DNA of 64,000 bases from Pedobacter aquatilis (GTDB taxonomy: Bacteria > Bacteroidota > Bacteroidia > Sphingobacteriales > Sphingobacteriaceae), in NCBI RefSeq assembly GCF_030409415.1, contig NZ_JAUFPW010000035.1, forward strand, positions 62,001 through 126,000, given 5' to 3'. Positions 54,746 through 64,000 of the stretch are shown in pieces. The position numbers were made by a program, and so were the translations under genes. Each line of letters opens with the position of its first letter. Positions within the stretch are counted from its first letter, which is position 1. Below the pieces are notes generated by a model, which saw nothing but the letters and a program-made list of their open reading frames with translations, did no database searches and was not told the origin of the DNA.

Positions 54746-56563
54746 ATGCTTGAAAACACACCTAATTTAAATCCATTTTCAGAAACAATGTCTATTGAGG
54801 AGCCAATGAGAAAAACCGAGCAGGAGATTATGCCAGCACGGGTAAGCGATATAAAAAAGCCTGAGGGTTATGATATTTATCCATTCCATAGTATTGGAGA
54901 GGGGAAGATACATACCGGAATTTCCGGCTTATGTGATTATATCATCGAGCAGGGAACAGTTCGAATTGATGGGTATATCGGTGTTCATTGGATATCTATA
55001 CAGGATAGCATTGATAAAGAGTTTGCTTCAAGGGGAGTAAAGTTTTACATGGAAAATACCCAGACTTTAATGAAGCCTGAAGATGAGATTGGCAAGCTTA
55101 CCGAAGCTTATGTTGGAACTTTTGGAAGTGTTTGGGGTAAGCAAACTGATTTGTCGCTTATAGACTATTTTAACCTTGATGCTTTAAAAAATGCAGGTAG
55201 AGATGGTCAAGAGCAGGTTAATATACTAATAGGGCCAGGTGCTGCTTTGGCAGAATGGCCTGGTGGAATTATTTATTTTGATTTGCCAAAAAATGAACTT
55301 CAGCACCGTATGAGTGCCGGCTCTATAACAAACTTAGGAATGAGTATACCGCTTGAACAGACAGAAATGTATAAACGGTTTTACTTTGTGGATTGGGTAA
55401 TTTTAAACAAGCACAAAAAGTCACTACTTAACCAAATCGATATATTTTCTGACGGTCAGTACGAGCAGGACCTGAACTGGGCTCATGGCAATGATATTCG
55501 CAAGGCACTAAATAAAATTTCAAAATCTGTCTTTCGTCCTCGTCCGTGGTTTGCGCCTGGTGCATGGGGAGGGCAGTGGATGAAAAACCAAATGCCGCAA
55601 CTTGAACAGCGTGAGATCAATTATGCCTGGTCTTTCGAAATTATCGCCCCTGAAAATGGAATTGTATTTGAGAGCGGAGGCTTTCTATTGGAAGTTTCCT
55701 TTGATGTATTGATGTTTGCTTTTGGAGAAAATATCCTTGGGCTGCATTCCGAGCGCTTTGGTGATGAGTTTCCGATACGATTCGATTTTCTCGATACATT
55801 CGATGGCGGCAATCTTTCTATTCAATGCCACCCGAGTCTGCCATACATCCAATCTCAATTTGGGGAGCGCATAACACAAGATGAAACATATTACATATTA
55901 GATTGTAAAGCGAATGCAAAAGTTTATCTGGGTTTCCAGGAGAACATAAATCCGGGTAATTTCAAAACTGAACTTGAGCAAAGCAGCGCAAATGGGATTG
56001 AGGTAGATATCGAGAGGTATGTGCAAGTACATAGTGCTAAAAAGCATGATCTTTTCCTGATTCCAAACCAAACTATTCACAGTGCAGGTGCGGAGAATCT
56101 TGTGCTGGAAATCAGTGCTACACCATACATTTTTACTTTTAAAATGTATGATTGGCTACGGATGGATTTGAACGGCAAACCGCGACCGATAAATATCGAC
56201 CATGCCTTCAAGAATCTTGACTTTTCAAGAAAGGGAGAAAAAGTTAAACAAGAGCTTATCTCCAAACCTTATTTGCTTTCTGATAAAGATGGTGTGCGTT
56301 GCTTTCATCTACCAACACATGCAGAACATTTTTATGATGTGCACCGCCTAGAATTTGATTCGATTGCCAAAATCGAAAATGAAAATCGCTGCCATGTTTT
56401 GATGTTGGTAGAAGGAGATTCCATTACGGTAAGAACAGCGGATGGCTCAGAGATGACTTTAGCGTATGCGGAAACCTTTATAATTCCGGCTGCAGCAGAA
56501 AATTACACCATTACAAATAATACCAACTCACCTCTGAAAGTTATCAAGGCTTTTCTAAAATAA
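54746..56563 (+). CDS. Class I mannose-6-phosphate isomerase-like protein with large N-terminal part
   Basis: A 605-residue protein. The C-terminal half is a ManA-type cupin: QCHPSLPYIQ with His362, QDETYYILDCKANAKVYLGF, and LIPNQTIHSAGAENLVLEIS, which correspond to the metal-binding and active-site segments of phosphomannose isomerases. The N-terminal 330 residues (e.g. VNILIGPGAALAEWPGG) I do not recognise and they lack a P-loop. The length is well above that of usual ManA (about 320-390). Its stop overlaps the start of the sugar porter (TAATG). Interconversion of an intracellular hexose phosphate or hexose is the likely role. Confidence 0.75.
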   Translation: MLENTPNLNPFSETMSIEEPMRKTEQEIMPARVSDIKKPEGYDIYPFHSIGEGKIHTGISGLCDYIIEQGTVRIDGYIGVHWISIQDSIDKEFASRGVKFYMENTQTLMKPEDEIGKLTEAYVGTFGSVWGKQTDLSLIDYFNLDALKNAGRDGQEQVNILIGPGAALAEWPGGIIYFDLPKNELQHRMSAGSITNLGMSIPLEQTEMYKRFYFVDWVILNKHKKSLLNQIDIFSDGQYEQDLNWAHGNDIRKALNKISKSVFRPRPWFAPGAWGGQWMKNQMPQLEQREINYAWSFEIIAPENGIVFESGGFLLEVSFDVLMFAFGENILGLHSERFGDEFPIRFDFLDTFDGGNLSIQCHPSLPYIQSQFGERITQDETYYILDCKANAKVYLGFQENINPGNFKTELEQSSANGIEVDIERYVQVHSAKKHDLFLIPNQTIHSAGAENLVLEISATPYIFTFKMYDWLRMDLNGKPRPINIDHAFKNLDFSRKGEKVKQELISKPYLLSDKDGVRCFHLPTHAEHFYDVHRLEFDSIAKIENENRCHVLMLVEGDSITVRTADGSEMTLAYAETFIIPAAAENYTITNNTNSPLKVIKAFLK

Positions 56564-57990
56564 TGAATATGGATGTTCAGATGAAAGATACGTTAATAAA
56601 AGGAAGCCGATACTATCTATACCTGGTTTGCCTGGTTGCAGCGTTGGGTGGTTTTTTATTTGGCTTTGATACAGCCGTAATTTCCGGAACGATTAGCTTG
56701 GTTACCAGGGATTTTGGTCTTGATGCCGTAGGCGAGGGCTGGTTTGTGAGCTGTGCGTTGCTTGGCTGCATCATTGGGGTAATTGTTTCAGGCAAGCTAA
56801 GCGATACATTCGGGCGCAAAATTGTAATGATACTTTCTGCCCTTCTTTTTCTGGTTTCGGCAGTCGGTTGCATGTATGCCGATTCATTTGCCTCTCTAAT
56901 AATCTTCAGGCTGATTGGCGGATTAGGAATAGGTGTGGCCTCTATGGTATCCCCACTATATATTTCAGAATTTGCACCATCCAGATTGCGGGGTATGATG
57001 GTTTCGCTTTATCAGCTGGCACTAACCATAGGTATTGTAAGTGCATACTTTACCAATGCATATCTAGCCAACCAGGCAGCAAACTTCGTGGTTGAGGGAG
57101 ACCGAAATGCAATATTTTCTGATGAAGTATGGCGTTCAATGCTCGGTTTGGGTGCTGTTCCTGCTTTTATATTCTTAAGCGCACTGTTTGCAGTTCCTGA
57201 ATCGCCAAGATGGCTGCTCACTAAAGGCAAAAAAGAAAAAGCCAAAAGCATTCTTACAAAAATTGATGGTGCTGTTGCAGCCGAAAAGGAAATTGACGCC
57301 TTTATATCAACAGGAAATAAGCAAGAGCAGGATTCGCTTAAAATCTTATTTAAACCTATTTACCGTAAGGCGCTGTGGATAGGCCTCTTACTTCCATTCC
57401 TATCGCAGGTTTGCGGTATTAATGCTGTTATTTACTATGGCCCCAGAATACTCGAACAGGCTGGTTTCACCTTGAATAATGCATTAGGCGGACAGGTGAC
57501 CATCGGATTGGTAAATGTCGTATTTACTTTCGTTGCAATATTCACAGTTGATAGATGGGGAAGAAAACCGCTGCTATTTGTCGGTGTTGGAGGTGCTGTA
57601 ATTTCACTGATTATAATAGGTATACTTTTTCAATTGGGGGTAACTTCCGGGCTTTGGATACTTATTTTCATACTGGCCTTCATTGCCTGTTTCGCATTTT
57701 CTTTTGGTCCGGTATGCTGGGTAATTATTGGAGAGATTTTTCCTAATAGCATACGGGGTAAGGCAATGTCCCTAGCTACTCTATCTCTATGGGTTGCCAA
57801 TTTTCTGGTCGGTCAGCTTACCCCGCTCATGTTGCAGGAGCTGGGCTCTTCAGGAACCTTTTGGATTTTCGCCTTATGCTGTTCCCCAGCGCTATATCTT
57901 ACCTGGAAGTTGATCCCTGAAACCAAGGGTCGCTCACTCGAAGACATTGAAAACCATTGGAAGAAGAGTTATACGGATACACTGAATTAA
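56563..57990 (+). CDS. Sugar porter of the major facilitator superfamily
   Basis: A 475-residue inner-membrane symporter with twelve predicted segments. Signatures of the sugar porter family: GGFLFGFDTAVISG (segment 1), GKLSDTFGRK and DRWGRKP loops, PESPRWL after segment 6, GINAVIYYGPRI in segment 7, and PETKGRSLEDIE at the C terminus. It imports a monosaccharide, probably the one released by the locus enzymes. Translationally coupled to the ManA-like gene by a one-base overlap; susC follows 58 bases later. Confidence 0.93.
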   Translation: MNMDVQMKDTLIKGSRYYLYLVCLVAALGGFLFGFDTAVISGTISLVTRDFGLDAVGEGWFVSCALLGCIIGVIVSGKLSDTFGRKIVMILSALLFLVSAVGCMYADSFASLIIFRLIGGLGIGVASMVSPLYISEFAPSRLRGMMVSLYQLALTIGIVSAYFTNAYLANQAANFVVEGDRNAIFSDEVWRSMLGLGAVPAFIFLSALFAVPESPRWLLTKGKKEKAKSILTKIDGAVAAEKEIDAFISTGNKQEQDSLKILFKPIYRKALWIGLLLPFLSQVCGINAVIYYGPRILEQAGFTLNNALGGQVTIGLVNVVFTFVAIFTVDRWGRKPLLFVGVGGAVISLIIIGILFQLGVTSGLWILIFILAFIACFAFSFGPVCWVIIGEIFPNSIRGKAMSLATLSLWVANFLVGQLTPLMLQELGSSGTFWIFALCCSPALYLTWKLIPETKGRSLEDIENHWKKSYTDTLN

Positions 57991-58048
57991 AATAAAAAAA
58001 ACTAACCAATTATCTAATGCCATTGGCATTTTAAATCAACTAAATGTT

Positions 58049-61000
58049 ATGAGACTCAAACTTTACCAAAACAAAAAACTCAAACGACCGCCTTTCGGGA
58101 AACTGGCTTTACTGGTTTCCATACTGTTGCCATTCAGTCCGGTTTACCTTCAGGCAAGAAATCAGGGGCCAATATATCCGATAATTACTCAGCGGGTTGT
58201 GGTAATCAGCGGAAAGGTTGTAGATGAAAAGGGAGCTGCAATTCCAGGGGTAAGTGTGCAAATTAAGGGCACAACTGTTGGTGCAGTTACAGACGCCAAT
58301 GGAGCTTATAGTTTATCCGTTCCAGACGACCTTACTTCGCGAACACTGACATTTTCTTATTTAGGCTATGCAAGCCAGGATGTTGAGATTGCCGGCAAGA
58401 AAATCATCAATATCCAGTTAAAACCAGGCGCAGAAAATGCTCTTGAAGATGTTGTTGTTGTTGGTTATGGAACGCAAAAAAGGGTAAGCATCACTGGTTC
58501 GGTTAGTACGATCGATGCAAAAAACATCGAAAATAAACCAGTGTTAAACACTTATCAAGCTCTGCAGGGAGAATCTCCCAATTTAATCATCCAGCAAACT
58601 AATCTAAACCCAGGAAGCAACGTGACGGTAAATATCCGTGGTGTGGGAACACTTGGAGATAATACCCCTCTTGTTGTAGTGGATGGAATTGTTGGTGGTA
58701 ACCTAAATACGATTAATCCCAACGATATTGCAAGTGTTTCAGTATTGAAAGATGCAGGTGCTGCTGCTGTTTATGGGTCAAGGGCGGCCAATGGCGTGAT
58801 CTTGATTACCACAAAAAGCGGAAAACTGAACCAGAAAACCACCGTTTCCTATAATGGAAGTTATGGACTCCAGGATGCTAATGTATTGGTACATAAAGTT
58901 CCGGCTTGGCAGAATGCTTATTATAAAAATGAGTCTCTTGTAAACTCAGGATTAAGCCCTGCTTATACACCCGATCAGATTCAACAACTCAAAGATCAGG
59001 GTGATGGTACTTGGGATATCGAACATTTATTGAGAACCGCTCCCCAACAATCTCATAATTTCAGCATCTCCGGTGGAGGCGAAAAAAGTGCATTCTTTAT
59101 TTCTGCGGGTTTACAGAATCAGGAAAGTAACTTCATTGGTAATGGTGGAGAAGGCTCAAATTTTGGATATCAGAAATATAATCTAAGGCTAAACCAAACG
59201 AATGTTATTGGGAAATTCAGAACGAATTTTATCCTCCTTTATACCAAATCACGAAATAAGACCAATAGCGTTGGAGATAACAACATCTTTGCCGATGCCA
59301 ATAGGGTACCACATAATTTTAACTGGCAAGATGAAAATGGAAATTATCTAACCAATCCGTTCGCTTCACAGTATAATGAATATGGTGTGCTCGAAAAAGG
59401 CGGCTTTAATCAGGCTGACAATGATGAAATCTTTGGTTCCTTTAACGGGCAGTTTGACATTACCAAAAACCTTAAGCTTACCGGACAATTCGGAGGAACG
59501 CTTCAGAACAATGGAACTTTTTTTAGAAGGACGCAGGTAAACTATTTGCCGTCAGGCGTATATGGCGATGACCGTTCGGTACTTGATGCGAATAGTAAAT
59601 CGCAGCTCTTCAACACGAAAGTATTTCTTGAGTACACTAAAGCAATTGCTGACCATGATTTCAAAATTCAGGCAGGTGCCGAAAGTGAAAATTATTCGCA
59701 ACGTGGATTTCAATTGCAAAAAACACTTACCGACCAATTACTTGGAACGCCTACAACGGGTACCATTGTCGATCCGATAAACTCAAACAACAGTTTGGCC
59801 ATTAATTCTTATAGTCTTGTTTCACTAGTTGGAAGATTGAATTACAGTTTCAAGAATAAATATCTTTTAGAAGCAAATGCACGCTATGATGCATCATCAA
59901 AATTTGCAAAAGGAAATCGCGGAAGCTTCTTTCCGGCAGTAAGTGCTGGATGGGTACTTTCCGAAGAAGATTTTATGAAGGGGATTAAAAACACAGTGAA
60001 CAGCCTAAAAATACGCAGTTCTTACGGGGTTGTGGGTAACCAGAACGTTGGCAATTTCCAATACCAGACTACATATTTTAATTATGCAAGTGCTTATGGA
60101 TTTAATAACATTCCGGTTGGTGGCGCAGGAACGTTGCTTTCTAACAGGGATTTAACCTGGGAAAAAGCAACTACATTCAATATCGGCCTTGATGCGGGAT
60201 TGTTTGACAATGAGCTGACGGCAACTTTTGAATACTTCAACAAAGTGACCAAAGACATTCTGCAACCCAGACAAGACATTCCTGCTATCTTCGGCGCTGC
60301 AACGCCGGATTTCAACGTTGCGAAGGTGAGGAGTAAAGGCTGGGAAGCCTCAGTTACCTACAACCTTCGCGGTAAAAATGTAACCCAAAGTTTTAGTTTA
60401 AACCTTGCCGATAATCAGAATAAACTGCTTCAGCTTTCAGGAGGAGCAACAGAACAGATAATCAACCAGGATGTGTTTCAATTGTTGAGACGGGTTGGAG
60501 AGCCGATTACACAGTATTATGGTTACCAAACGAATGGCTTTTTCCAAAATCAGGCCGATATCAATAGCTCACCAAAAATTGCAGGTAATGCAGTTGTTCC
60601 TGGCGATGTTAAATTTAAAGATTTGAACAATGATGGCGTGATTGATGCAAAAGACAGAACGGTACTTGGAAATCCATTTCCACGATATACTTTTGGTTTC
60701 ACTTACCGCCTAGCCGTTAAAGGATTCGACCTGCAACTTTTTGTACAGGGCGTAGGGAAAAGGGAAACGTTTTTACGCGGCGAACTTGTTGAACCCTTTC
60801 ATTATGGCTATGGCGCTACCGTGTATGAACATATGACCAACTATTGGACACCTGGAAATCCTGATGCCCGTTATCCTATTTTTGCAAATATAGGCTCGCC
60901 GTCAAATACCAACAACTGGCGAACAGGCTCAGATCTGTATAAATACGATGCAGCATATATTAGGCTTAAAAATGTAAATATTGGTTACACCTTGCCACAG

Positions 61001-61201
61001 GCCTTTACCAGTAAAATCGGAATCAACCGGTTGCGTGTTTCATTAATCGGTCAGAACCTTTTAACCTTAAGCAAACTTAAATTTATCGATCCCGAAACTT
61101 CTGAATTTGGAAATAATCTTAGCACTGGCTCTAGTTCAAATAGTGCCCGCCAGTATCCTTTACCCATTTTTTATGGTGCTGGTTTAGACATTAGTTTTTA
61201 A
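58049..61201 (+). CDS. SusC/RagA-type TonB-dependent outer-membrane transporter
   Basis: A 1050-residue transporter. The N-terminal 45 residues contain a signal sequence (KLALLVSILLPFSPVYLQA). A carboxypeptidase-like regulatory domain follows (ISGKVVDEKGAAIPGVSVQI), then the VVVVGYGTQKRVSITG TonB-box/plug start, SVSVLKDAGAAAVYGSRAAN, and the barrel ending DISF. It takes up oligosaccharides in complex with the SusD product encoded 20 bases downstream. Different from the locus 1 SusC in length and sequence, so probably a different glycan. Confidence 0.93.
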   Translation: MRLKLYQNKKLKRPPFGKLALLVSILLPFSPVYLQARNQGPIYPIITQRVVVISGKVVDEKGAAIPGVSVQIKGTTVGAVTDANGAYSLSVPDDLTSRTLTFSYLGYASQDVEIAGKKIINIQLKPGAENALEDVVVVGYGTQKRVSITGSVSTIDAKNIENKPVLNTYQALQGESPNLIIQQTNLNPGSNVTVNIRGVGTLGDNTPLVVVDGIVGGNLNTINPNDIASVSVLKDAGAAAVYGSRAANGVILITTKSGKLNQKTTVSYNGSYGLQDANVLVHKVPAWQNAYYKNESLVNSGLSPAYTPDQIQQLKDQGDGTWDIEHLLRTAPQQSHNFSISGGGEKSAFFISAGLQNQESNFIGNGGEGSNFGYQKYNLRLNQTNVIGKFRTNFILLYTKSRNKTNSVGDNNIFADANRVPHNFNWQDENGNYLTNPFASQYNEYGVLEKGGFNQADNDEIFGSFNGQFDITKNLKLTGQFGGTLQNNGTFFRRTQVNYLPSGVYGDDRSVLDANSKSQLFNTKVFLEYTKAIADHDFKIQAGAESENYSQRGFQLQKTLTDQLLGTPTTGTIVDPINSNNSLAINSYSLVSLVGRLNYSFKNKYLLEANARYDASSKFAKGNRGSFFPAVSAGWVLSEEDFMKGIKNTVNSLKIRSSYGVVGNQNVGNFQYQTTYFNYASAYGFNNIPVGGAGTLLSNRDLTWEKATTFNIGLDAGLFDNELTATFEYFNKVTKDILQPRQDIPAIFGAATPDFNVAKVRSKGWEASVTYNLRGKNVTQSFSLNLADNQNKLLQLSGGATEQIINQDVFQLLRRVGEPITQYYGYQTNGFFQNQADINSSPKIAGNAVVPGDVKFKDLNNDGVIDAKDRTVLGNPFPRYTFGFTYRLAVKGFDLQLFVQGVGKRETFLRGELVEPFHYGYGATVYEHMTNYWTPGNPDARYPIFANIGSPSNTNNWRTGSDLYKYDAAYIRLKNVNIGYTLPQAFTSKIGINRLRVSLIGQNLLTLSKLKFIDPETSEFGNNLSTGSSSNSARQYPLPIFYGAGLDISF

Positions 61202-61221
61202 ATAAGTTTAGTATCATTTAT

Positions 61222-62847
61222 ATGAAATCTACATACAAACTCCTTATAACCGCTTTTGCCTGTATTCTAATAGCAGGATGTAAAAAGCTTGATATCGCAC
61301 CGACCGACCGTTTCTCGGACCTAACTTTCTGGACGGTGGATGTTAATGTTAATAATGCACTTAATAATAACTATAGCCTCTTGTATAATAGCTTATTATA
61401 TTTTGAGCCAGAGGCACTTTCGGACAATGCCTACTCTCCATCCGGCGATCTTAACCTGATTGCTAGTGGAAATGCAACTGCGCTGACCGCTAAATTTGCA
61501 GCCGATTGGGCAAGCTACTACAGAACAATTAAATCTGTAAATATTTTTCTGGCTAACGTTGACCAGAATAAAACGTTGCCAGCGGGAACAATTGCCAGAA
61601 TGAAAGCAGAAAACCAATTCATGAGGGCATTTGCATTGTTTAATTTGAGTAAATGGTATGGTGATGTACCTCTGCCTGACCATGATTTAACACCCGAAGA
61701 AGCACAGGTTATCCCGCGAAGCTCAAAGGCTGCGGTAAGTGATTTTATTATCGCCCAGTTAGAAGCTGCCATTCCAAACCTGCCTAGTAAGGACCAGCTT
61801 CCTGCCAGTGAAAATGGCCGTATCACTAAGGGAGCAGCACTTGCTCTAGAAATGCGAACCCTGCTTTACCAGGGAAATAAAATGGCCGAAGTGGTTGCAG
61901 TTTGCGAAAAGCTAATTAATAATCAGAGTACTTACGGTACTTATACGTTAACGCCCAGCTATAGTGCATTGTTCAGTGATCCGGCGACTAATAAAAATAA
62001 TAACGAAAGCCTTTTATCTCTTCAATATGTACCTACTGTTAGGACATGGCAAAACTTTTGGGACTTTGCGCCCAGAACAGTAGGAGGACGCGTAAGTAAT
62101 ATGGCGCCAACGCAAGAACTTGTTGACGATTACATTATGCTAAACGGCAGGGGAATTAAAGAGTCAGGCTCGGGTTATGTAGAAAGTAATCCTTACGTTA
62201 ACCGCGATCCAAGGCTCACAGCAACTGTAGTTTATGACAGATATGTTTGGGTTAATCCAAATAATACAACCAAAACGATTTACATCAGGCCTGGCTCTGA
62301 CCCCGTACAACCCGGTTTGGATGAATATTCACCAGGCTCTCAAAGCGCATCAGCAACAGGTTATTACTGGAGAAAATATTTCGATCCTATCGCTTTATCA
62401 AGCTTTGTTTCAGGCAATAACTTACATCTTTTTCGCTATGCGGAAGTATTGCTTAGCTATGCGGAAGCCAAAAATAGCCTCGGACAGATGGATGCTGCAG
62501 TTTGGACTAAAACAATAGCTGCCCTTCGCTCCAGAGCAGGTTTTACAGACCCACTGGCTTTAGCATTCCCATCCGGAGATTTAACCAGTATCATTAGGCG
62601 GGAAAGACGTGCAGAACTTGCAATGGAAGGTTTGAGGGTAGACGATATCAGGCGCTGGAAGGTAGCTGAAACTACTATGAATGGTTTTGCACACGGTGCA
62701 AAATTCGCCACTGACCAAACACTGGATGGAGGTTATATTAGAACACAGCAACGTAAATTCAATCCGCAAAGAGATTACCTTTGGGCGATACCATCTAGTG
62801 AGACCAGCCTCAATAAAAATCTGACACAAAATCCGGGTTATCAATAA
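61222..62847 (+). CDS. SusD/RagB-type glycan-binding lipoprotein
   Basis: A 541-residue lipoprotein; lipobox ILIAGC puts the lipidated Cys near residue 20. Typical motifs: NQFMRAFALFNLSKWYGDVP, YAEVLLSYAEAKN, and the C-terminal RRERRAELAMEGLRVDDIRRWK, all features of the SusD fold. It lies between susC and the SusE-like gene, separated by 20 and 10 bases, in a single operon. Confidence 0.93.
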   Translation: MKSTYKLLITAFACILIAGCKKLDIAPTDRFSDLTFWTVDVNVNNALNNNYSLLYNSLLYFEPEALSDNAYSPSGDLNLIASGNATALTAKFAADWASYYRTIKSVNIFLANVDQNKTLPAGTIARMKAENQFMRAFALFNLSKWYGDVPLPDHDLTPEEAQVIPRSSKAAVSDFIIAQLEAAIPNLPSKDQLPASENGRITKGAALALEMRTLLYQGNKMAEVVAVCEKLINNQSTYGTYTLTPSYSALFSDPATNKNNNESLLSLQYVPTVRTWQNFWDFAPRTVGGRVSNMAPTQELVDDYIMLNGRGIKESGSGYVESNPYVNRDPRLTATVVYDRYVWVNPNNTTKTIYIRPGSDPVQPGLDEYSPGSQSASATGYYWRKYFDPIALSSFVSGNNLHLFRYAEVLLSYAEAKNSLGQMDAAVWTKTIAALRSRAGFTDPLALAFPSGDLTSIIRRERRAELAMEGLRVDDIRRWKVAETTMNGFAHGAKFATDQTLDGGYIRTQQRKFNPQRDYLWAIPSSETSLNKNLTQNPGYQ

Positions 62848-62857
62848 TTAACGAACC

Positions 62858-63985
62858 ATGAAAAAATTAAATAAAATAATGGCTATGCTACTATTCGTAT
62901 GTATAGCAGTAGTTTCCTGTAAAAAGGATGAAAAATCTTTGAATGAAAATGTTAGTACCGTTGGTGCCTTAAGTCTGCCGGTTAACTTGGCCAGCATTAA
63001 ACTAAACCCGTCAAATGCATCTGCCTCGCAGCAGTTCAAATGGTCTGCCGCACAAGGAGAGGATGGTGGATTGGTACTTTATGAAGTTGCTTTTGATAAG
63101 GATGGTGGGAATTTCTCTGCCCCTGTTTATAAAATAGTTTCTGATGGCGGAGGTGTACAGCCACAGGTAACAATTTCACATAAAGATTTAACTAAAATCG
63201 CAGCCCTTGCAGGCATTGCATCCTCATCAATTGGCAAGCTTACTTGGACTGTGATTGCTTCTAAAGCTAGCAACAGAAAAACAAGTCAAGAAATCAGAAC
63301 TTTACAACTTGAACGTCCAGCAGGTTTTGCAGAGGTGCCAACAGAATTGTACATAACAGGAACAGCAAGCGAAGGAGGAGATGATCTCAGCAAAGCATTA
63401 AAGTTAAAGAAGGTTGAGGAAGGCGTTTTTGAAATCTACACTTCACTAAAACCCGGAACTTACCAACTTACTGATAAACTTACTCAGGGCGGAAGGAAAT
63501 TTTATGCCGAGGCTGCATTAATAAAGGAAGGCACTTCTACAATTACCGTTACCGGCAGCACTAAACCGTATTACCTGAAATATGATTTTAATGCGGCCAG
63601 TGTTTTGGAAATGAGTGAGATACAAAGTGTAGGTTTATACATGTCTGCCTATGGCAATGAAATTGGCCAGTTAATTTATACATCAGGTGGAATATGGCAA
63701 TCGGATTTGATCCCTGTTGTTTTCTATCAATTTTCATGGGGTAGAGATGAGCGCTATAAATTTGCGTTCCATACCTCGACTGGCGTAAAATATATGGGCA
63801 GCAGCAATGTTAATAATGTTAGTCCCGTTGGTCAATCCGCTTCATATTTTTACCTTAATGCAGTGAGTAATGATCAATGGAATAATACTTATAAATTCAA
63901 TCCATCAGCAGATAATAAGAGTATTAAGGCTACGGTTAGCCTGAGTGCAGGAGGGCCTTATACACATTCCATCGCTACACAGTAA
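62858..63985 (+). CDS. SusE-like outer-membrane lipoprotein
   Basis: A 375-residue lipoprotein with lipobox AVVSC (Cys21). The N-terminal domain (NASASQQFKWSAAQGEDGGL ... YEVAFDKDGGNFS) is of the SusE/SusF immunoglobulin type with the conserved FxW pattern, followed by two beta-rich domains resembling starch-binding modules. Such proteins bind glycan on the cell surface beside SusC/D. The gene seems complete, ending in a stop codon 13 bases before the window edge; further operon members may follow outside. Confidence 0.85.
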   Translation: MKKLNKIMAMLLFVCIAVVSCKKDEKSLNENVSTVGALSLPVNLASIKLNPSNASASQQFKWSAAQGEDGGLVLYEVAFDKDGGNFSAPVYKIVSDGGGVQPQVTISHKDLTKIAALAGIASSSIGKLTWTVIASKASNRKTSQEIRTLQLERPAGFAEVPTELYITGTASEGGDDLSKALKLKKVEEGVFEIYTSLKPGTYQLTDKLTQGGRKFYAEAALIKEGTSTITVTGSTKPYYLKYDFNAASVLEMSEIQSVGLYMSAYGNEIGQLIYTSGGIWQSDLIPVVFYQFSWGRDERYKFAFHTSTGVKYMGSSNVNNVSPVGQSASYFYLNAVSNDQWNNTYKFNPSADNKSIKATVSLSAGGPYTHSIATQ

Positions 63986-64000
63986 TTTTTGCTTAGCCAT

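Noticed and set aside
58016..58032. Terminator between the sugar porter and susC (AATGCC-n3-GGCATT)
   Set aside because: Six-base stem with only a short T run; at most an attenuator. The genes are treated as one operon.

Overview
The window looks like a chromosomal segment from a member of the Bacteroidota, most likely family Sphingobacteriaceae (Pedobacter or a close relative). Grounds: A+T-rich sequence, two SusC/SusD outer-membrane glycan-uptake loci, DUF6377-type and TPR-HTH regulators, Bacteroidota-type integrases, TAnnTTTG-like promoter elements and few strong Shine-Dalgarno sequences. The genus is an inference; no rRNA gene is present.

Layout. 0-1.5 kb is conserved housekeeping sequence: the rseP end, hscB, a DUF3817 gene and tRNA-Leu(CAA). 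A large serine recombinase sits against the 3' end of that tRNA (1.4-3.0 kb) with a small coupled gene, then a second (tyrosine) integrase. 5.6-8.6 kb is a decayed IS21-family element that cuts off the start of a Cys-rich gene. 8.8-15.7 kb is an accessory stress-type region: PRC-barrel protein, divergent azoR/hxlR pair with a 20-bp palindrome between them, a palindrome-controlled 99-aa gene, an SDR/MarR/phytoene-synthase cluster and Hsp20. 15.7-17.2 kb is decayed DNA holding remnants of a MacB-type permease and a histidine kinase.

17.4-26.3 kb is polysaccharide utilisation locus 1 (GH2 enzyme, DUF6377 regulator, SusC, SusD). 26.8-29 kb holds orphan genes, one of them lying between two attC-like (integron-cassette-like) elements. 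29-44 kb is a mixed block: ECF sigma factor, truncated BCCT transporter, APC permease, NhaA with a DUF389 protein, SDR, GH15, a solitary infC paralogue, a response regulator, and an RsbQ/KAI2-like hydrolase joined to a PAS histidine kinase. tRNA-Glu and initiator tRNA-Met follow, next to another tyrosine integrase (45-46 kb), membrane proteins and a TPR-HTH regulator.

At 50.4 kb an 842-bp direct repeat of the left-end recombinase appears, beginning at the same base as at tRNA-Leu, as a truncated pseudogene. From 51.7 kb to the end is polysaccharide utilisation locus 2: GH29 alpha-fucosidase-type enzyme, GntR/UTRA repressor with palindromic sites, a ManA-like protein, a sugar porter, SusC, SusD and SusE-like lipoprotein.

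The main threads are repeated integration and decay (two recombinase copies, a dead IS21 copy, six gene remnants), two glycan-foraging loci with different regulators, and several small palindrome-controlled or cassette-like genes of unknown function. No CRISPR array, conjugation genes, replication origin or recognisable phage structural genes were seen.
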